27,622 nucleotides of DNA from CAYNWT01 sp964485095 (GCA_964485095.1 CAZAIB010000089.1:1-27622); one strand, 5' to 3'; positions 6,822 to 16,323 are shown, counted from the first letter of the stretch. Translations and numbers: made by a program. The notes: a model not told the origin generated them from the letters alone.

Positions 6822-8558
6822 CTACTTCTTGGCGTCGGTCGCTCCGCTCATTTCCCAGAGGTCGCCGCGTTCGTCGTAGGGACGAATCCGCTTATACCAG
6901 GCTCGCCAGCGGTTCTGGGCCTGCTTACGCCAGGTGTTAACGATCTTGTCGATCTCGGCCTGTTCCAAGCCTTCAACTTCGCCCGCGAGGTCGTCTTTCA
7001 ATCCGAAGCCCTGCGGCTTCCGGCTGATGTAGCACAGAGCAGTATGGGCTTCGCTTAGGACGCCGACATCGTTGTCGTTAAGAGCATCGATTAGCATCGG
7101 AGCCACTCGCATATCGCCTGACCTGCCAAGGCCAAACATCACTACCGATCGCACATCACCACGAGGGTAATCGCGAAGTTTTTTCAGCATCGCCAGATGG
7201 TTAACCAGTTCTTTGCGAGGCGTCTGCAGGATCTTGTTGACCAGGTCCGTGAGGTCCTCTTCTGGAACATCTTTGACGTTGTTTAGCTGCATTTGTTCCA
7301 TTCGAGCCAGCATCTCGTCCAAGGGACCAAGCTTCTTTTTCTTCTTGTCTTTGGCCAGTGGATCACCGTCCAGGTCGAAGCCACGGTCACCAACCTGGAT
7401 GCCGTTGCCATAAGTTGCAACAAGCAGGGTCTTGGTGGCTTTGATCAGGAACAGCACCCCAAAACACGTCGGACTTGAACCGTGAGAAGCCGCCGGTGGC
7501 CACGACCCGTTCGCGTTCTGCGATTCCAAGAGCTGGTAACCACATGCTTTGTACCAATCCTGGCCACCGATATTCTTGACCTCGTTCATCGCAAGGGCAC
7601 GTTCCATGGCGTAGTAGTAGTACATGGGGTGACCACGGTATGGATTGGTTGTGCGGAAGCGTGTGCCACACCAGCTAACCGCGCTGTCGATTGCAGCGTC
7701 GATGCGACCGATTGGTGTCGCCGGTTTGTAGTCCGCGTACGGATTCGCCCTCTTACTTGCAGGGGACGTGTTGGTTTCTGTTTCTTCCAGAACACCAAAC
7801 AGTTTCTTCTTGGCCTTCTTCTTTTTAGCTCCACCGGGAGCGTAATCGGGGTAAATCAAGAGCCGGCAGATTGCCATTGTTCCTGCAGCTCCGTAAGTCA
7901 TGTTTGGAGTCGATGCACCTTCAGCTTCACCAGCAGGGCTGCCGGGGTGATAGGCCCACCCGCCGTCATTCGCTCGGTTCCTCACATGCCAACCGAGGCA
8001 CTTGTCCCAAACCTGTGGAGGAACTTTGACACCAGCTCGCATACAAGCCCACAGACCCAGCACGCCGTACTGATTCATACTCGTGTCACCAGTTGTTCGC
8101 TGGGGGTAGTCCCACGAACCATCCGAACCCTGCTGTGAGATGATGTACTTCGCAATCTCCCTTAGCTCGCGGATGTTGCCCTCGGGGTTGTCAGCTGCAA
8201 GCAACAGCGCCATCACACCACTGAAGTAGATGTGTTCAAGCGGAGGATTTGCCCCAGCGCCAGGTCGAAATGATCCGTCGGCGTTGAACCGAGTCTTTTT
8301 GATCTCATCGACTGCGGCTCGAATGCCCTTGTCTGTGTTGGGAACACCAGCCTTCAGCAGTGTGTAACCAGCCAGTGCCTTCTCTGCGGCCTTCAGGTCG
8401 TTGTTCTTCACCAAATCCTCGCGGATATGGGCAACGGCTTTTCTGATGGCTTCATCAAAACGAGGAACACCAGTGGGCTGCTTCGGAATATCACCGAAAG
8501 CAGAACCAGACGAACACACAACAGCGGTCACCAGAACGGCAACGCAAGAACGAAGCAT
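6822..8558 (-). CDS. Secreted protein with squalene-cyclase/prenyltransferase-type repeats
   Basis: The 578-residue product starts with a signal peptide (MLRSCVAVLVTAVVCSSGSA, cleavage near AFG-D). The following ~350 residues form alpha-alpha barrel repeats of the terpene-cyclase/prenyltransferase superfamily, shown by QW-like motifs QQGSDGSWDYP, NDGGWAYHPG and NANGSWPP. A Lys-rich insert (GGAKKKKAKKK) lies between repeats. The last ~150 residues look like HEAT-type helices (YPRGDVRSVVMFGLGRSGDM, then a second similar unit). The DxDD acid motif of squalene-hopene cyclases is not found, so a true cyclase reaction is unlikely; planctomycetes encode many such secreted proteins of unknown role. 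The chosen ATG at 8558 is preceded by GAGGTG at ideal spacing; an upstream in-frame TTG at 8570 is rejected. The final KK tail is followed by a strong terminator. Confidence 0.87.
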   Translation of the reverse strand: MLRSCVAVLVTAVVCSSGSAFGDIPKQPTGVPRFDEAIRKAVAHIREDLVKNNDLKAAEKALAGYTLLKAGVPNTDKGIRAAVDEIKKTRFNADGSFRPGAGANPPLEHIYFSGVMALLLAADNPEGNIRELREIAKYIISQQGSDGSWDYPQRTTGDTSMNQYGVLGLWACMRAGVKVPPQVWDKCLGWHVRNRANDGGWAYHPGSPAGEAEGASTPNMTYGAAGTMAICRLLIYPDYAPGGAKKKKAKKKLFGVLEETETNTSPASKRANPYADYKPATPIGRIDAAIDSAVSWCGTRFRTTNPYRGHPMYYYYAMERALAMNEVKNIGGQDWYKACGYQLLESQNANGSWPPAASHGSSPTCFGVLFLIKATKTLLVATYGNGIQVGDRGFDLDGDPLAKDKKKKKLGPLDEMLARMEQMQLNNVKDVPEEDLTDLVNKILQTPRKELVNHLAMLKKLRDYPRGDVRSVVMFGLGRSGDMRVAPMLIDALNDNDVGVLSEAHTALCYISRKPQGFGLKDDLAGEVEGLEQAEIDKIVNTWRKQAQNRWRAWYKRIRPYDERGDLWEMSGATDAKK

Positions 8559-8562
8559 GAGA

Positions 8563-8568
8563 CACCTC
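8563..8568 (-). promoter_or_regulatory. Ribosome binding site fixing the start of the cyclase-repeat gene
   Basis: On the minus strand GAGGTG lies 4 nt before the ATG at 8558. It overlaps codons that an upstream TTG start would use, so the ATG is preferred. Confidence 0.7.
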
Positions 8569-8702
8569 AAGAACTGTGGACTAGAAATGTCCAGCGGGCT
8601 GTATCATTTTATCACAAAATCCGCGTTCTGCAAACGCGCTCCCGGACGAACATCGCGCACGGAAGGAGCTGTAACCTCCACTGAGATCTCAGCTTGCGAA
8701 AG

Positions 8703-8775
8703 AGCCACCGGCGAGATTCGAACTCGCGACCTAAGCTTTACGAAAGCTTCGCTCTGCCAACTGAGCTACGGCGGC
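8703..8775 (-). tRNA. tRNA-Thr, anticodon CGT
   Basis: The minus strand folds as a full cloverleaf: acceptor GCCGCCG paired with CGGTGGC (one G-T pair), D arm GCTC-AGTTGGCA-GAGC, anticodon stem AAGCT/AGCTT around the loop TTCGTAA, variable AGGTC, and T arm GCGAG-TTCGAAT-CTCGC. The anticodon CGT reads the threonine codon ACG. The discriminator base is T and the CCA end is not encoded. No other tRNA is nearby, and it is not within an integration remnant that I can see. Confidence 0.97.
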
Positions 8776-8913
8776 CACTGGATTGCTGCTGTGCCGTGAG
8801 TATCCTGAAGCCTGATATTCCTTGCAAGCCGTAGCAACCCATACTCAAACATCGGCTTTTCCCCGTTCGGGCATGAGGCCAGCCACTCTGGCACTGCCTT
8901 TTGATGAATCAGT

Positions 8914-9870
8914 ATGAACCGACCTCGAATCGTGATCCCGGGCGACGCCCCAGTGATGATCGGTGACTCTCCGCACTTAGACCGTCTGAGAGAAATTGCG
9001 GATGTTGAACTACATCGAGATCGCCCTGCCGATGAAGCCGAACAGCTGCAACGTGTGATTGGTGCAGACATCCTGTTGAATTCCCGAGGCCTCCTGCACT
9101 GGCCCGATCATCTGCTGCGGCAACTTCCCTCCGTGAAGCTGATCGCTCTGTGTGCTATCGGAACCGATTGCATCGACCTGCCGACTGCTCGCGAAATGGG
9201 CATGACGGTTTGCAACGTTCCCGGTCGAACCGCCTCGGTCGTCGCCGAACACGCTTTCTGTCTGCTACTGGGTTTGTCCCGTCGCGTTGGCCGGATGACA
9301 GAACTCATGAAAGCAGGTCAATGGCCACACGAGATTGCGTTCTCTTTGGAAGGCAAAACACTAGGCATCATTGGAACCGGTCAAATTGGCTGCGAAATGA
9401 TTCGCCGCGCGCGGGCGTTTGGGATGAAGGTGGTTGCGTGGTCGTTCAACCCTGACGAAACAAAAGCCCGCAAACTTGGGTTCACCTATGCGGACATGGA
9501 CACCGTACTGCGTGAGAGCGATGCCTTAAGTATCCATGTTAAGCTAACCGACGACAGCCGTGGACTGATTGGGAAACGCGAACTGGCTCTGACCAAACAA
9601 GGTTGCCTATTGATCAATACGGCTCGCGGTGCGGTGCTGGATCATGCGGCGGTTGTCGATGGACTCAACAGCGGACACCTTGGTGGAGCAGGCCTGGATG
9701 TATTTTCAACAGAACCACTCACCGCCGACGATCCGATTCTGAAGTGCGAACAAGTCGTGCTGACACCGCACGCGGCAGATCAGGTTCCCGAAGGCATCGA
9801 CGCGTTGACCGCGGGCTGTGTCGAAAACGTGCTGAGCTTCCTAAGTGGAAAGCCGATTAATGTTGTCTGA
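8914..9870 (+). CDS. D-isomer-specific 2-hydroxyacid dehydrogenase
   Basis: The 318-residue product has the family length and layout. The Rossmann nucleotide loop is GIIGTGQIG (151-159). The catalytic Arg is in NTARGAVLD (R238), the Glu in FSTEPL (E267) and the His in LTPHAAD (H286). These enzymes interconvert 2-hydroxy and 2-oxo acids with NAD(P)H in the cytoplasm. After the glycine loop the usual acidic residue that binds the NAD ribose is not at the end of the second strand (VVAWSFNPDE), so NADP use is possible. The substrate (glycerate, phosphoglycerate, lactate-like) cannot be told; the enzyme lacks the ACT domain of long SerA forms. It starts at ATG 8914, downstream of and divergent from the tRNA. 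The next gene follows after ~98 bp in the same direction. Confidence 0.93.
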   Translation: MNRPRIVIPGDAPVMIGDSPHLDRLREIADVELHRDRPADEAEQLQRVIGADILLNSRGLLHWPDHLLRQLPSVKLIALCAIGTDCIDLPTAREMGMTVCNVPGRTASVVAEHAFCLLLGLSRRVGRMTELMKAGQWPHEIAFSLEGKTLGIIGTGQIGCEMIRRARAFGMKVVAWSFNPDETKARKLGFTYADMDTVLRESDALSIHVKLTDDSRGLIGKRELALTKQGCLLINTARGAVLDHAAVVDGLNSGHLGGAGLDVFSTEPLTADDPILKCEQVVLTPHAADQVPEGIDALTAGCVENVLSFLSGKPINVV

Positions 9871-9968
9871 ACGCCGTTGGCTTTTGATCCCACATCCCAT
9901 CATGGATTAAGATGACTGGAAGCAGAGTCAGACTGAGAATCAATTTGCTTAGGGACAGCAGATAAGCG

Positions 9969-12374
9969 ATGCCCATTTCGGTCGTGTGTCCAGAATGCAG
10001 CCAGTCGTTAAGGCTCAAAGATGAACTCGCCGGCAAGCGGATTCGCTGCCCGAAGTGTTCGGGTGTTGTCCGCGTTCAAACCCCCAACGCGCCGGCTGCT
10101 CGCACTCCACCGCCTCGCACCCGGGCTCCATCGACAACGAAGCCACCACCAAGAAAACGGGCACGGAAGACGCGGGCTAAAGACGAAACGCTGGGTTCGG
10201 TTCCTTCCAAAGGAAATAGCGGCCAGGCCAGGAAACAGACAGGCGAAAACCCCAGTCTTGCTGCATACAACAAACGCTACCAACGATTCATCAACGCGTT
10301 CAAAGAGGAACAAATCGAACCGGTGCCAATCACCGGCACCTACCGACTGGGCATCGCCCTGGTCTGTGCGTTTATGGTGGTGCTGCCGTTTCTGTACCTC
10401 AGTACCATCGCGATTCTGGCGGTGTTTCTGCCGTGCATTATGGTGCCGCTGCTACTGCTACTGATTGTGAAGCCGCTGTTTTCAGGTGGAGGCGGACCGA
10501 CCGGCAAACGGTCGCTCGATCGCGATGACGAACCGCTGCTGTTTGATTTTGTTGATCGAATTTGCGAAGCGGTCAACGCCCCGTATCCAAAAGAGATCCA
10601 AATCGACTCGCAGGTCAATGCGTCCGCCAGTTTCCGCCGCGGCGTGCTAAGCATGTTTGGCAACGACCTGACACTAACCATCGGCATGCCACTGGTTGCA
10701 GGTCTCAACACGCGCCAAATCGCAGGTGTGCTGGCTCATGAGTTCGGGCACTTCTCGCAGGGAGCCGGAATGCGAGTGACCTATGTCATTCGGTTCGTCA
10801 GCATGTGGTTCACTCGGATTGTTTACGAACGCGACCGCTGGGACTACTGGCTGGAATCGTTGTGCGAATTGCCGGCACCGATCAATCTGTTTTTCTACTT
10901 CATTCGCGGGATGGTTTGGATTTGCCGTCGCATCATGTGGTGCTTCATGATGCTCGGCCACCTGGTCGCCGGGTACATGCTTAGACAAATGGAGTTCGAT
11001 GCTGACCGCCACGAAGCGCGATTGGCGGGTAGCAGGTGCTTTGCAGAAACCGCTCGCAAGTTGATCCACATGGGTGTCGCTCATCAGGGAGCGATTGAAG
11101 ACCTGCAGGAGTTCCACCGCGAAGGCCGACTGGCAGACAACCTGCCAAAGTTGATTACTGCAAACGTGGAACAGCTGGACGCCAAAGCCAAAAAGAGAAT
11201 TCATCGCGCGGTGTCGAAATCAGAAACGTCAATCTTTGATACTCACCCGTGCGACCGCGATCGCGTTGCGAAAGTCAAGCGAGAAAAAGCAGACGGCATC
11301 TTCCAACTGGAGAAGCCTGGCGAACAGTTGTTTCGCCGCTACGACTATCAGGCCAGAGCCGTCACGTGGGATATGTACGTGGCGATCTTCGGTCGCGAAC
11401 TTAAGAAACGCGATATCCATCCGGTCGAACAACTACTCCAACGCCAACAACGCCAACAGGAAAACTACAAAGCCCTGTTCCGGTTCTTCCAGTGTGCTCC
11501 CGCCTGGTACCGACCGTTGCGGCCACCAACATTGGCCGTAAAGCCGCCGAAAGATGTAAAGGAAACAATCGCGAAAGTGCAACAGGCTCGCAAGAAAGTC
11601 ATCAAACTCGCGCCCAACTACGGCAAAGCCTGGAAGAAGTATGACCGCGCGGACACTCGGCTGATTGAGTGTGAGCTGGCCGAGAACCTACTCAAATCGC
11701 GACTGCGAGTTCCCCGAGATCTGTTTAAGGTTCCGCTGTTTAGCTACGACGACATCGAACGACGGCAGGACGCGGCCGAGTACATTCAAACCAAGCAGGA
11801 ACCGTATCTCGCTCCGTTTGAAGATGCTGCCGCCGAACGGCTTTACTCAGCCCTGCGGTTGTTGCGTGATCCTGTCATGCAGCGACGCATTGAAGACCAC
11901 GAAAGTCTCTCAACGGAGATAGACGAATTGGCCGAACTGTTCGGCCATATTAACGCTCGACTGGGCCAGCTTCTGGCGATTCGCAACGATCAGGTTTCGC
12001 TGGGGCTGCTGCTTTCCATGCTGGAAGGCAATGAGGGGAACCGGCAACTGCTGGCTCACATCTTCAACATCATGGACACCATGCACGATTTGATCCACGA
12101 CCTGCACGACGGCCTGGACGATGTGCCTTACCCCTTCGACCATGCCGACAAAAACATGACCGTGGGCCAGTTCATGCTTCCTGAGCCACCCGAGGAAGAA
12201 AACCCGGTAGAAATCTACGGAGCGGCCGGCGCGATTGGAGACTCACTGCCGGCGATTCAAACTCGAGTACTGGGACGCATGTGCCAAATCGCTGAGATAG
12301 TCGAGACCGCTCTTGGGCTGCCACAACTTCCGCAACCCGACATCGAAGACGATGACGAGGAAGAAGACGAGTAG
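9969..12374 (+). CDS. Membrane M48-family zinc metallopeptidase with an N-terminal zinc ribbon
   Basis: The 801-residue product begins with a zinc ribbon (CPEC at 7-10 and CPKC at 27-30, MJ0042-like), then a Pro/Arg/Lys-rich linker (~40-90), then two or more membrane helices (~127-168). The peptidase motif is HEFGH (257-261) with the third zinc ligand expected in MEFDADRHEA (E342), as in M48 (HtpX/Ste24-like) enzymes. Hydrophobic segments around 300-340 lie between the two motifs. The C-terminal ~400 residues are helical and soluble-looking, ending in the acidic tail DDDEEEDE, and I recognise no domain there. M48 enzymes degrade or process membrane proteins from the cytoplasmic side. The zinc ribbon may bind a partner or substrate; this combination is seen in planctomycete proteins. 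All catalytic residues are present. The translation start ATG has only a weak ribosome binding site. Confidence 0.9.
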   Translation: MPISVVCPECSQSLRLKDELAGKRIRCPKCSGVVRVQTPNAPAARTPPPRTRAPSTTKPPPRKRARKTRAKDETLGSVPSKGNSGQARKQTGENPSLAAYNKRYQRFINAFKEEQIEPVPITGTYRLGIALVCAFMVVLPFLYLSTIAILAVFLPCIMVPLLLLLIVKPLFSGGGGPTGKRSLDRDDEPLLFDFVDRICEAVNAPYPKEIQIDSQVNASASFRRGVLSMFGNDLTLTIGMPLVAGLNTRQIAGVLAHEFGHFSQGAGMRVTYVIRFVSMWFTRIVYERDRWDYWLESLCELPAPINLFFYFIRGMVWICRRIMWCFMMLGHLVAGYMLRQMEFDADRHEARLAGSRCFAETARKLIHMGVAHQGAIEDLQEFHREGRLADNLPKLITANVEQLDAKAKKRIHRAVSKSETSIFDTHPCDRDRVAKVKREKADGIFQLEKPGEQLFRRYDYQARAVTWDMYVAIFGRELKKRDIHPVEQLLQRQQRQQENYKALFRFFQCAPAWYRPLRPPTLAVKPPKDVKETIAKVQQARKKVIKLAPNYGKAWKKYDRADTRLIECELAENLLKSRLRVPRDLFKVPLFSYDDIERRQDAAEYIQTKQEPYLAPFEDAAAERLYSALRLLRDPVMQRRIEDHESLSTEIDELAELFGHINARLGQLLAIRNDQVSLGLLLSMLEGNEGNRQLLAHIFNIMDTMHDLIHDLHDGLDDVPYPFDHADKNMTVGQFMLPEPPEEENPVEIYGAAGAIGDSLPAIQTRVLGRMCQIAEIVETALGLPQLPQPDIEDDDEEEDE

Positions 12375-12553
12375 GCCAGTTGGCTCTCGATCGGTGACCG
12401 AAGCTGTTTGACACGCAATTTCGACCACCGGGCGATCCGGCCTCGCTCTCGAAGATGAGATCAACACGAACCAACCGTTGCCCAAAATGGAACAGCCCGG
12501 TATGCTCCGCGCAGTCAAACTGAGGACTAATCGGCGGTGAATGGAGACCTAAC

Positions 12554-14530
12554 GTGGCTGCGACCTGGCTAAAATGGAGTGAACTGTCCCTCTTTCGCGA
12601 CGGCGGAGCACAGGGGACACTGCTGCAGTTGTGCGATCGGATCCTCTCACAAGCCGCGAAATCCGACGATCAGTCGCGGTTCATGGACGATCAACTGAAG
12701 GAAATCGCGACAGAGCTGTCGCTACAGTGGATCGCTGTTGTCGAACGGACTCCCGACTGGGAAACCGTGGCCGAAGTGGGACGCCATTCGCTGGAACAAA
12801 CCCCCACCCAATTCTGGGCTGAGGCATTGGATCGCGAAGCTGCGGGGTTCAACCAGATTAGCGATGACTGGGTCACGATCGCGATTCCGATGGCATTCGA
12901 TTCCGGGCCAGCCCGATTGTTGGTCGGTCTGGGTCGGCAGGCTGATTCCGAAGTTCTGACCCGCGGGCACTTTGCCGCTCGATCGTTGAGCCTGGGAATC
13001 GCCATTGTTAGCCGGTGTCTTGGAGCCGACAAACGGATCGACCGACTGCAGTCGACTCTCAACATCGCCTCGCGTCTGTCGATGGCTCGCGAAACTCAAC
13101 CGTTGCTTGAGACCATCGCCGAAGAAGCAACACGTCTGGTCGATTGCGATCGATCAAGCATTTTCCTTTGGGATCGCGAACGCAAAGAAGTCATCGCCTG
13201 CCCGGCCCTCGGCGTCGAAGGTGGAACGCTTCGCCTTCCGGACAGCGGTGGTATTGTCGGCGAAACTCTGCGAACCGGCCGATCGATTCAGGTCGACGCA
13301 CCGTACGACGATCCCCGGTTCAACCAATCTGTCGACCGCGAGAGCGGCTACCGAACAAACAACTTGCTGTGCGTTCCATTACTTGACGGCGAAGAAAAGC
13401 TAGTCGGCGCGTTTCAGGGTTTGAACAAGCATGACGGAGCCTTCACCGCTGACGACGAACTGTGCCTGCGACAATTGGGCATCCAGGCCGCCATCGCGCT
13501 GCGACACCTTGAAGAACGCGACCAGCTTGAACGCAACTGCGAACAGCTAACCGAAAGCGTCACCAAAGGCGTACAACTAATCGGCGAAAGCGCCGCGATG
13601 GTTGCTCTGCGCGACACGATCGGACGGCTGGCAATGACCGATCTCCCCGTCTTGATTCTCGGCGAGAGCGGAACCGGAAAAGAAGTCTGCGCACAGTCGT
13701 TGCACTACAAAGGGTCGCGGCACGACAGCCCATTCGTGGCGGTCAACTGCGCCGCGCTCACGGAGACACTTCTGGAAAGCGAGCTGTTTGGTCACGAGAA
13801 AGGATCGTTCACTGACGCTCACGAAATGCGTCAGGGGAAGTTCGAACTCGCAGCAGGGGGAACGCTGTTCCTGGACGAAATCGGAGACATGAGCCCCGGC
13901 GGCCAGGCCAAACTGCTGCGGGTGCTGGAACAGAAAGTCATCACACGCGTCGGTGGTTCTCAACCGATCCCCATTGACACGCGCGTTGTCGCGGCAACGA
14001 ATGCGAACCTGACCGAGGCGGTTAGGGAGCGGAAGTTCCGGGAAGATCTTTACTACCGGCTTAGCGTGGTCACGCTGGATCTGCCGCCACTACGCGATCG
14101 CCCGGAAGACATTCTCCCGTTGGCCGAATCGTTCCTGAAGCACTTTGCGGTTCAGGCCCGCCGCCCGTCGTTGTCACTATCCGCCGAAGCACGCCGCCGA
14201 CTGCAAGCACACTCATGGCCCGGCAATGTTCGAGAACTCCGGAACCTGATGGAACGCGTTGCGTTTTTGTCGACTGGCGAACGCGTCGAGCCGGAAGACC
14301 TGGCGTTCATTCTTAGCCCGGAACAGGAAAACGCCAATCAGCCCTCGCTTGATCTTGGCCTGGACAAAGCAACCCGCACTTTCCAATGCGACTACATCCA
14401 GCGAGCCATCAAACGCGTCGGTGGCAACATGAGCGAAGCCGCACGGCTGCTGGGATTACACCGTTCGAATCTGTACCGCAAGATGCGACAACTGGGAATG
14501 AACGACGAAGAGGAAGACGCGAAGCAGTAG
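12554..14530 (+). CDS. Sigma-54-type transcriptional activator with GAF sensor, AAA+ and Fis-like HTH domains
   Basis: The 658-residue product has a divergent N-terminal sensor region (~20-155, GAF-like by length), a clear GAF domain (~165-320), a bacterial enhancer-binding AAA+ domain (~342-570) and a Fis-type helix-turn-helix (~622-648, NMSEAARLLGLHRSNLYRKM). In the AAA+ domain Walker A is GESGTGKE (370-377) and Walker B is TLFLDEIG (437-444); the sensor and arginine-finger region includes REDLYYRLSVV. The sigma-54 contact loop reads GSFTDA (417-422) rather than GAFTGA. No receiver domain is present, so control is expected through ligand binding or protein contact at the GAF domains. The start is GTG at 12554 with GGAG ~8 nt upstream. 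Target genes cannot be inferred; the neighbours are transcribed separately. Confidence 0.93.
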   Translation: MAATWLKWSELSLFRDGGAQGTLLQLCDRILSQAAKSDDQSRFMDDQLKEIATELSLQWIAVVERTPDWETVAEVGRHSLEQTPTQFWAEALDREAAGFNQISDDWVTIAIPMAFDSGPARLLVGLGRQADSEVLTRGHFAARSLSLGIAIVSRCLGADKRIDRLQSTLNIASRLSMARETQPLLETIAEEATRLVDCDRSSIFLWDRERKEVIACPALGVEGGTLRLPDSGGIVGETLRTGRSIQVDAPYDDPRFNQSVDRESGYRTNNLLCVPLLDGEEKLVGAFQGLNKHDGAFTADDELCLRQLGIQAAIALRHLEERDQLERNCEQLTESVTKGVQLIGESAAMVALRDTIGRLAMTDLPVLILGESGTGKEVCAQSLHYKGSRHDSPFVAVNCAALTETLLESELFGHEKGSFTDAHEMRQGKFELAAGGTLFLDEIGDMSPGGQAKLLRVLEQKVITRVGGSQPIPIDTRVVAATNANLTEAVRERKFREDLYYRLSVVTLDLPPLRDRPEDILPLAESFLKHFAVQARRPSLSLSAEARRRLQAHSWPGNVRELRNLMERVAFLSTGERVEPEDLAFILSPEQENANQPSLDLGLDKATRTFQCDYIQRAIKRVGGNMSEAARLLGLHRSNLYRKMRQLGMNDEEEDAKQ

Positions 14531-14587
14531 TCGAATCCCGGCTCGGTGACCGTAATCATTATCCAGGTTCACTCAGGCATTCAAACA

Positions 14588-14613
14588 GAACGGGCCTGAA
14601 GCCTGGGCCGTTC
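14588..14613. terminator. Possible bidirectional hairpin between converging genes
   Basis: GAACGGGCC (14588-14596) and GGGCCGTTC (14605-14613) pair with one mismatch around an 8-nt loop. It sits between the stop of the rightward activator gene (14530) and the stop of the leftward CotH gene (14620). There is no clear T run in either direction, so efficiency is doubtful. Confidence 0.4.
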
Positions 14614-14619
14614 CGCCAC

Positions 14620-16323
14620 TTACTTCTTCTTGCGCTGCTTCTTCGGATAGCCATCATCCATCTGCAGCAAACGCAGCGTGTAGCGACCTTCGACCGGCTC
14701 ACCCTGCTCGCGGCTGCATTTGGTGAATTGAACCTTCCCCGCGATACTTAGTGTTCGGGGTGTTCGAAAGAACCCAGACTTGCCTTCTGTCACCGAACCG
14801 TGAGCGGTCGCGGCGTGCTTGTGTTGATCCGTGAATACTGGCCCGCTGACGACGATCGCAATCACGACCGGCTTCTGATTGTCTTCGCGGTTACCTGTGA
14901 TCTCCAGTGTGACTGATCGAGGCCCAAGTCCCATCATGGGGTTGCCTCCGCCTTCGGCCAGCGTCGTGTTGACGTCGACCAGCTTCACGGGTGCGCCATC
15001 TATGATCAGCTCAAACCCGGATGAAGAACCCGGCTCGTCGGATTTCCATTGCGTTTCAAATGTCCCCTTCAGTTCTCCCACCTGCGTCGCACACACGGTC
15101 TTACGTTTGTGAAACTTGACCTGCGGTGGTCCGTCCTTGAGTTCCGCAGCGATCTCATCTCGGCGAGACTTGATGAAGCGTCGAACCGAGTCCGATTGCG
15201 TCATGTAGTCCTGTTGACCCTCGTTGACGTGCGGCTCCAGAAGTTCGTTAATGCGGTGCGTCTCTTTGATAAGACGGTCTTCGTCCCAAACCGTATCCAG
15301 CAATTTGTTAAGCGTTGCGAAGTAGCGATCGCGCATGGTCTCATTTTGGTACAGCCGGTTCGGCAGCATGGCGAAACCAGCAGCCGACTCGGGGTTCCCC
15401 GCTTTGAACAACTGCCCAATGAACTGCTTCGCGAACGCAACGTCAGCTCCCCACGGGATAAATCGCAACCGCTGATCCTCATGGTGTGAGTAAATGAAGT
15501 AGTTGTTTTGATTGCCGCAATAACCATCCCAAAAGCCGATCAGACTTTCCGTCGCCCAAAACTTAAGGAACTCATCAACGTCGACGAACCGGTCTAGCTG
15601 TTCAACATCGACATCTTTCTCTTCCACCAGCTTCGCGATCGCTTTAAGCCCAGCTCGGTCGTCGGGTTTCTTGTCGTCAAACTTCCTCTCGAATCGCGCG
15701 ATCCGATCTTCAATGAAATCGACCACGGTGCCTTCGTACATCTTCCCTGAATCATCGCCAAAGTGATGCTTCAGGAACGTCGGGCGAGCTGACTCGACAT
15801 TGGAATAGACGCCGAGATCCTTTCCATTCACCCACACATGGGCGAAGCTGAGTCGCGGTGCTGCCAGGCCGACTCGGCGGAACGTGTCGTAAGTCAAATA
15901 CTGACTCAGCAGCGCGCGATCCTGCTTGTTGTTGTTGAGAGTCAAACGATCCAGGCCAGCAAACGTGTGGCCTTTCTGGTACTTATCCAGCCGCACCTTT
16001 AGCGATGGGCGTTTTGTGTCCTGCGAACCCAGGAAGCCTTTCTTCCGCAGTCCGACAGTACCAAGCGACAGACCATCAATCGTCACTTTCGCTTTCACGT
16101 AGTTGTAGGGGCGTTTCCGCTGCACCATGTCCAGCGAATTGACCATGTTCCGCGTCTCGCTGCAGAGTTCGGCCCAGTCGTCTTCATCAACCGTGATCCG
16201 CACGTCACGCACCTTATCGACGTTGAAGAACTCAGCCTCAGTCGGTTCCTTCTGCATCGCAGCATGAGCGGTGGTCAGCGTGCAAACAGTGATCGCTATC
16301 AGTGATCGGGTAATCTTGAGCAT
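14620..16323 (-). CDS. Secreted CotH-kinase family protein
   Basis: The 567-residue product has an N-terminal signal peptide (MLKITRSLIAITVCTLTTAHA). The CotH domain (~30-350) is recognised by VGLRKKGFLGSQDTKRPSLK, the segment FAGLDRLTLNNNKQDRALLS, the strand HVWVNGKDLGVYSNVE and the later NQNNYFIYSHHEDQRLRFIP with WGADVAF. CotH of Bacillus phosphorylates spore-coat protein; the wider family is an atypical protein kinase fold, and in planctomycetes the members are large exported proteins of unknown target. The last ~170 residues (from about 395) form a beta-rich region ending in a Lys/Arg tail (KKQRKKK). Aspartates of the metal site are plausibly in GADVAF, but I cannot confirm activity. The gene follows holB by 85 bp with a terminator between, so it probably has its own promoter. 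Confidence 0.9.
   Translation of the reverse strand: MLKITRSLIAITVCTLTTAHAAMQKEPTEAEFFNVDKVRDVRITVDEDDWAELCSETRNMVNSLDMVQRKRPYNYVKAKVTIDGLSLGTVGLRKKGFLGSQDTKRPSLKVRLDKYQKGHTFAGLDRLTLNNNKQDRALLSQYLTYDTFRRVGLAAPRLSFAHVWVNGKDLGVYSNVESARPTFLKHHFGDDSGKMYEGTVVDFIEDRIARFERKFDDKKPDDRAGLKAIAKLVEEKDVDVEQLDRFVDVDEFLKFWATESLIGFWDGYCGNQNNYFIYSHHEDQRLRFIPWGADVAFAKQFIGQLFKAGNPESAAGFAMLPNRLYQNETMRDRYFATLNKLLDTVWDEDRLIKETHRINELLEPHVNEGQQDYMTQSDSVRRFIKSRRDEIAAELKDGPPQVKFHKRKTVCATQVGELKGTFETQWKSDEPGSSSGFELIIDGAPVKLVDVNTTLAEGGGNPMMGLGPRSVTLEITGNREDNQKPVVIAIVVSGPVFTDQHKHAATAHGSVTEGKSGFFRTPRTLSIAGKVQFTKCSREQGEPVEGRYTLRLLQMDDGYPKKQRKKK

Noticed and set aside
7482..8138. 218-codon rightward open frame inside the cyclase-repeat gene
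   Set aside because: Antisense shadow of a gene with QW-like motifs and a signal peptide.
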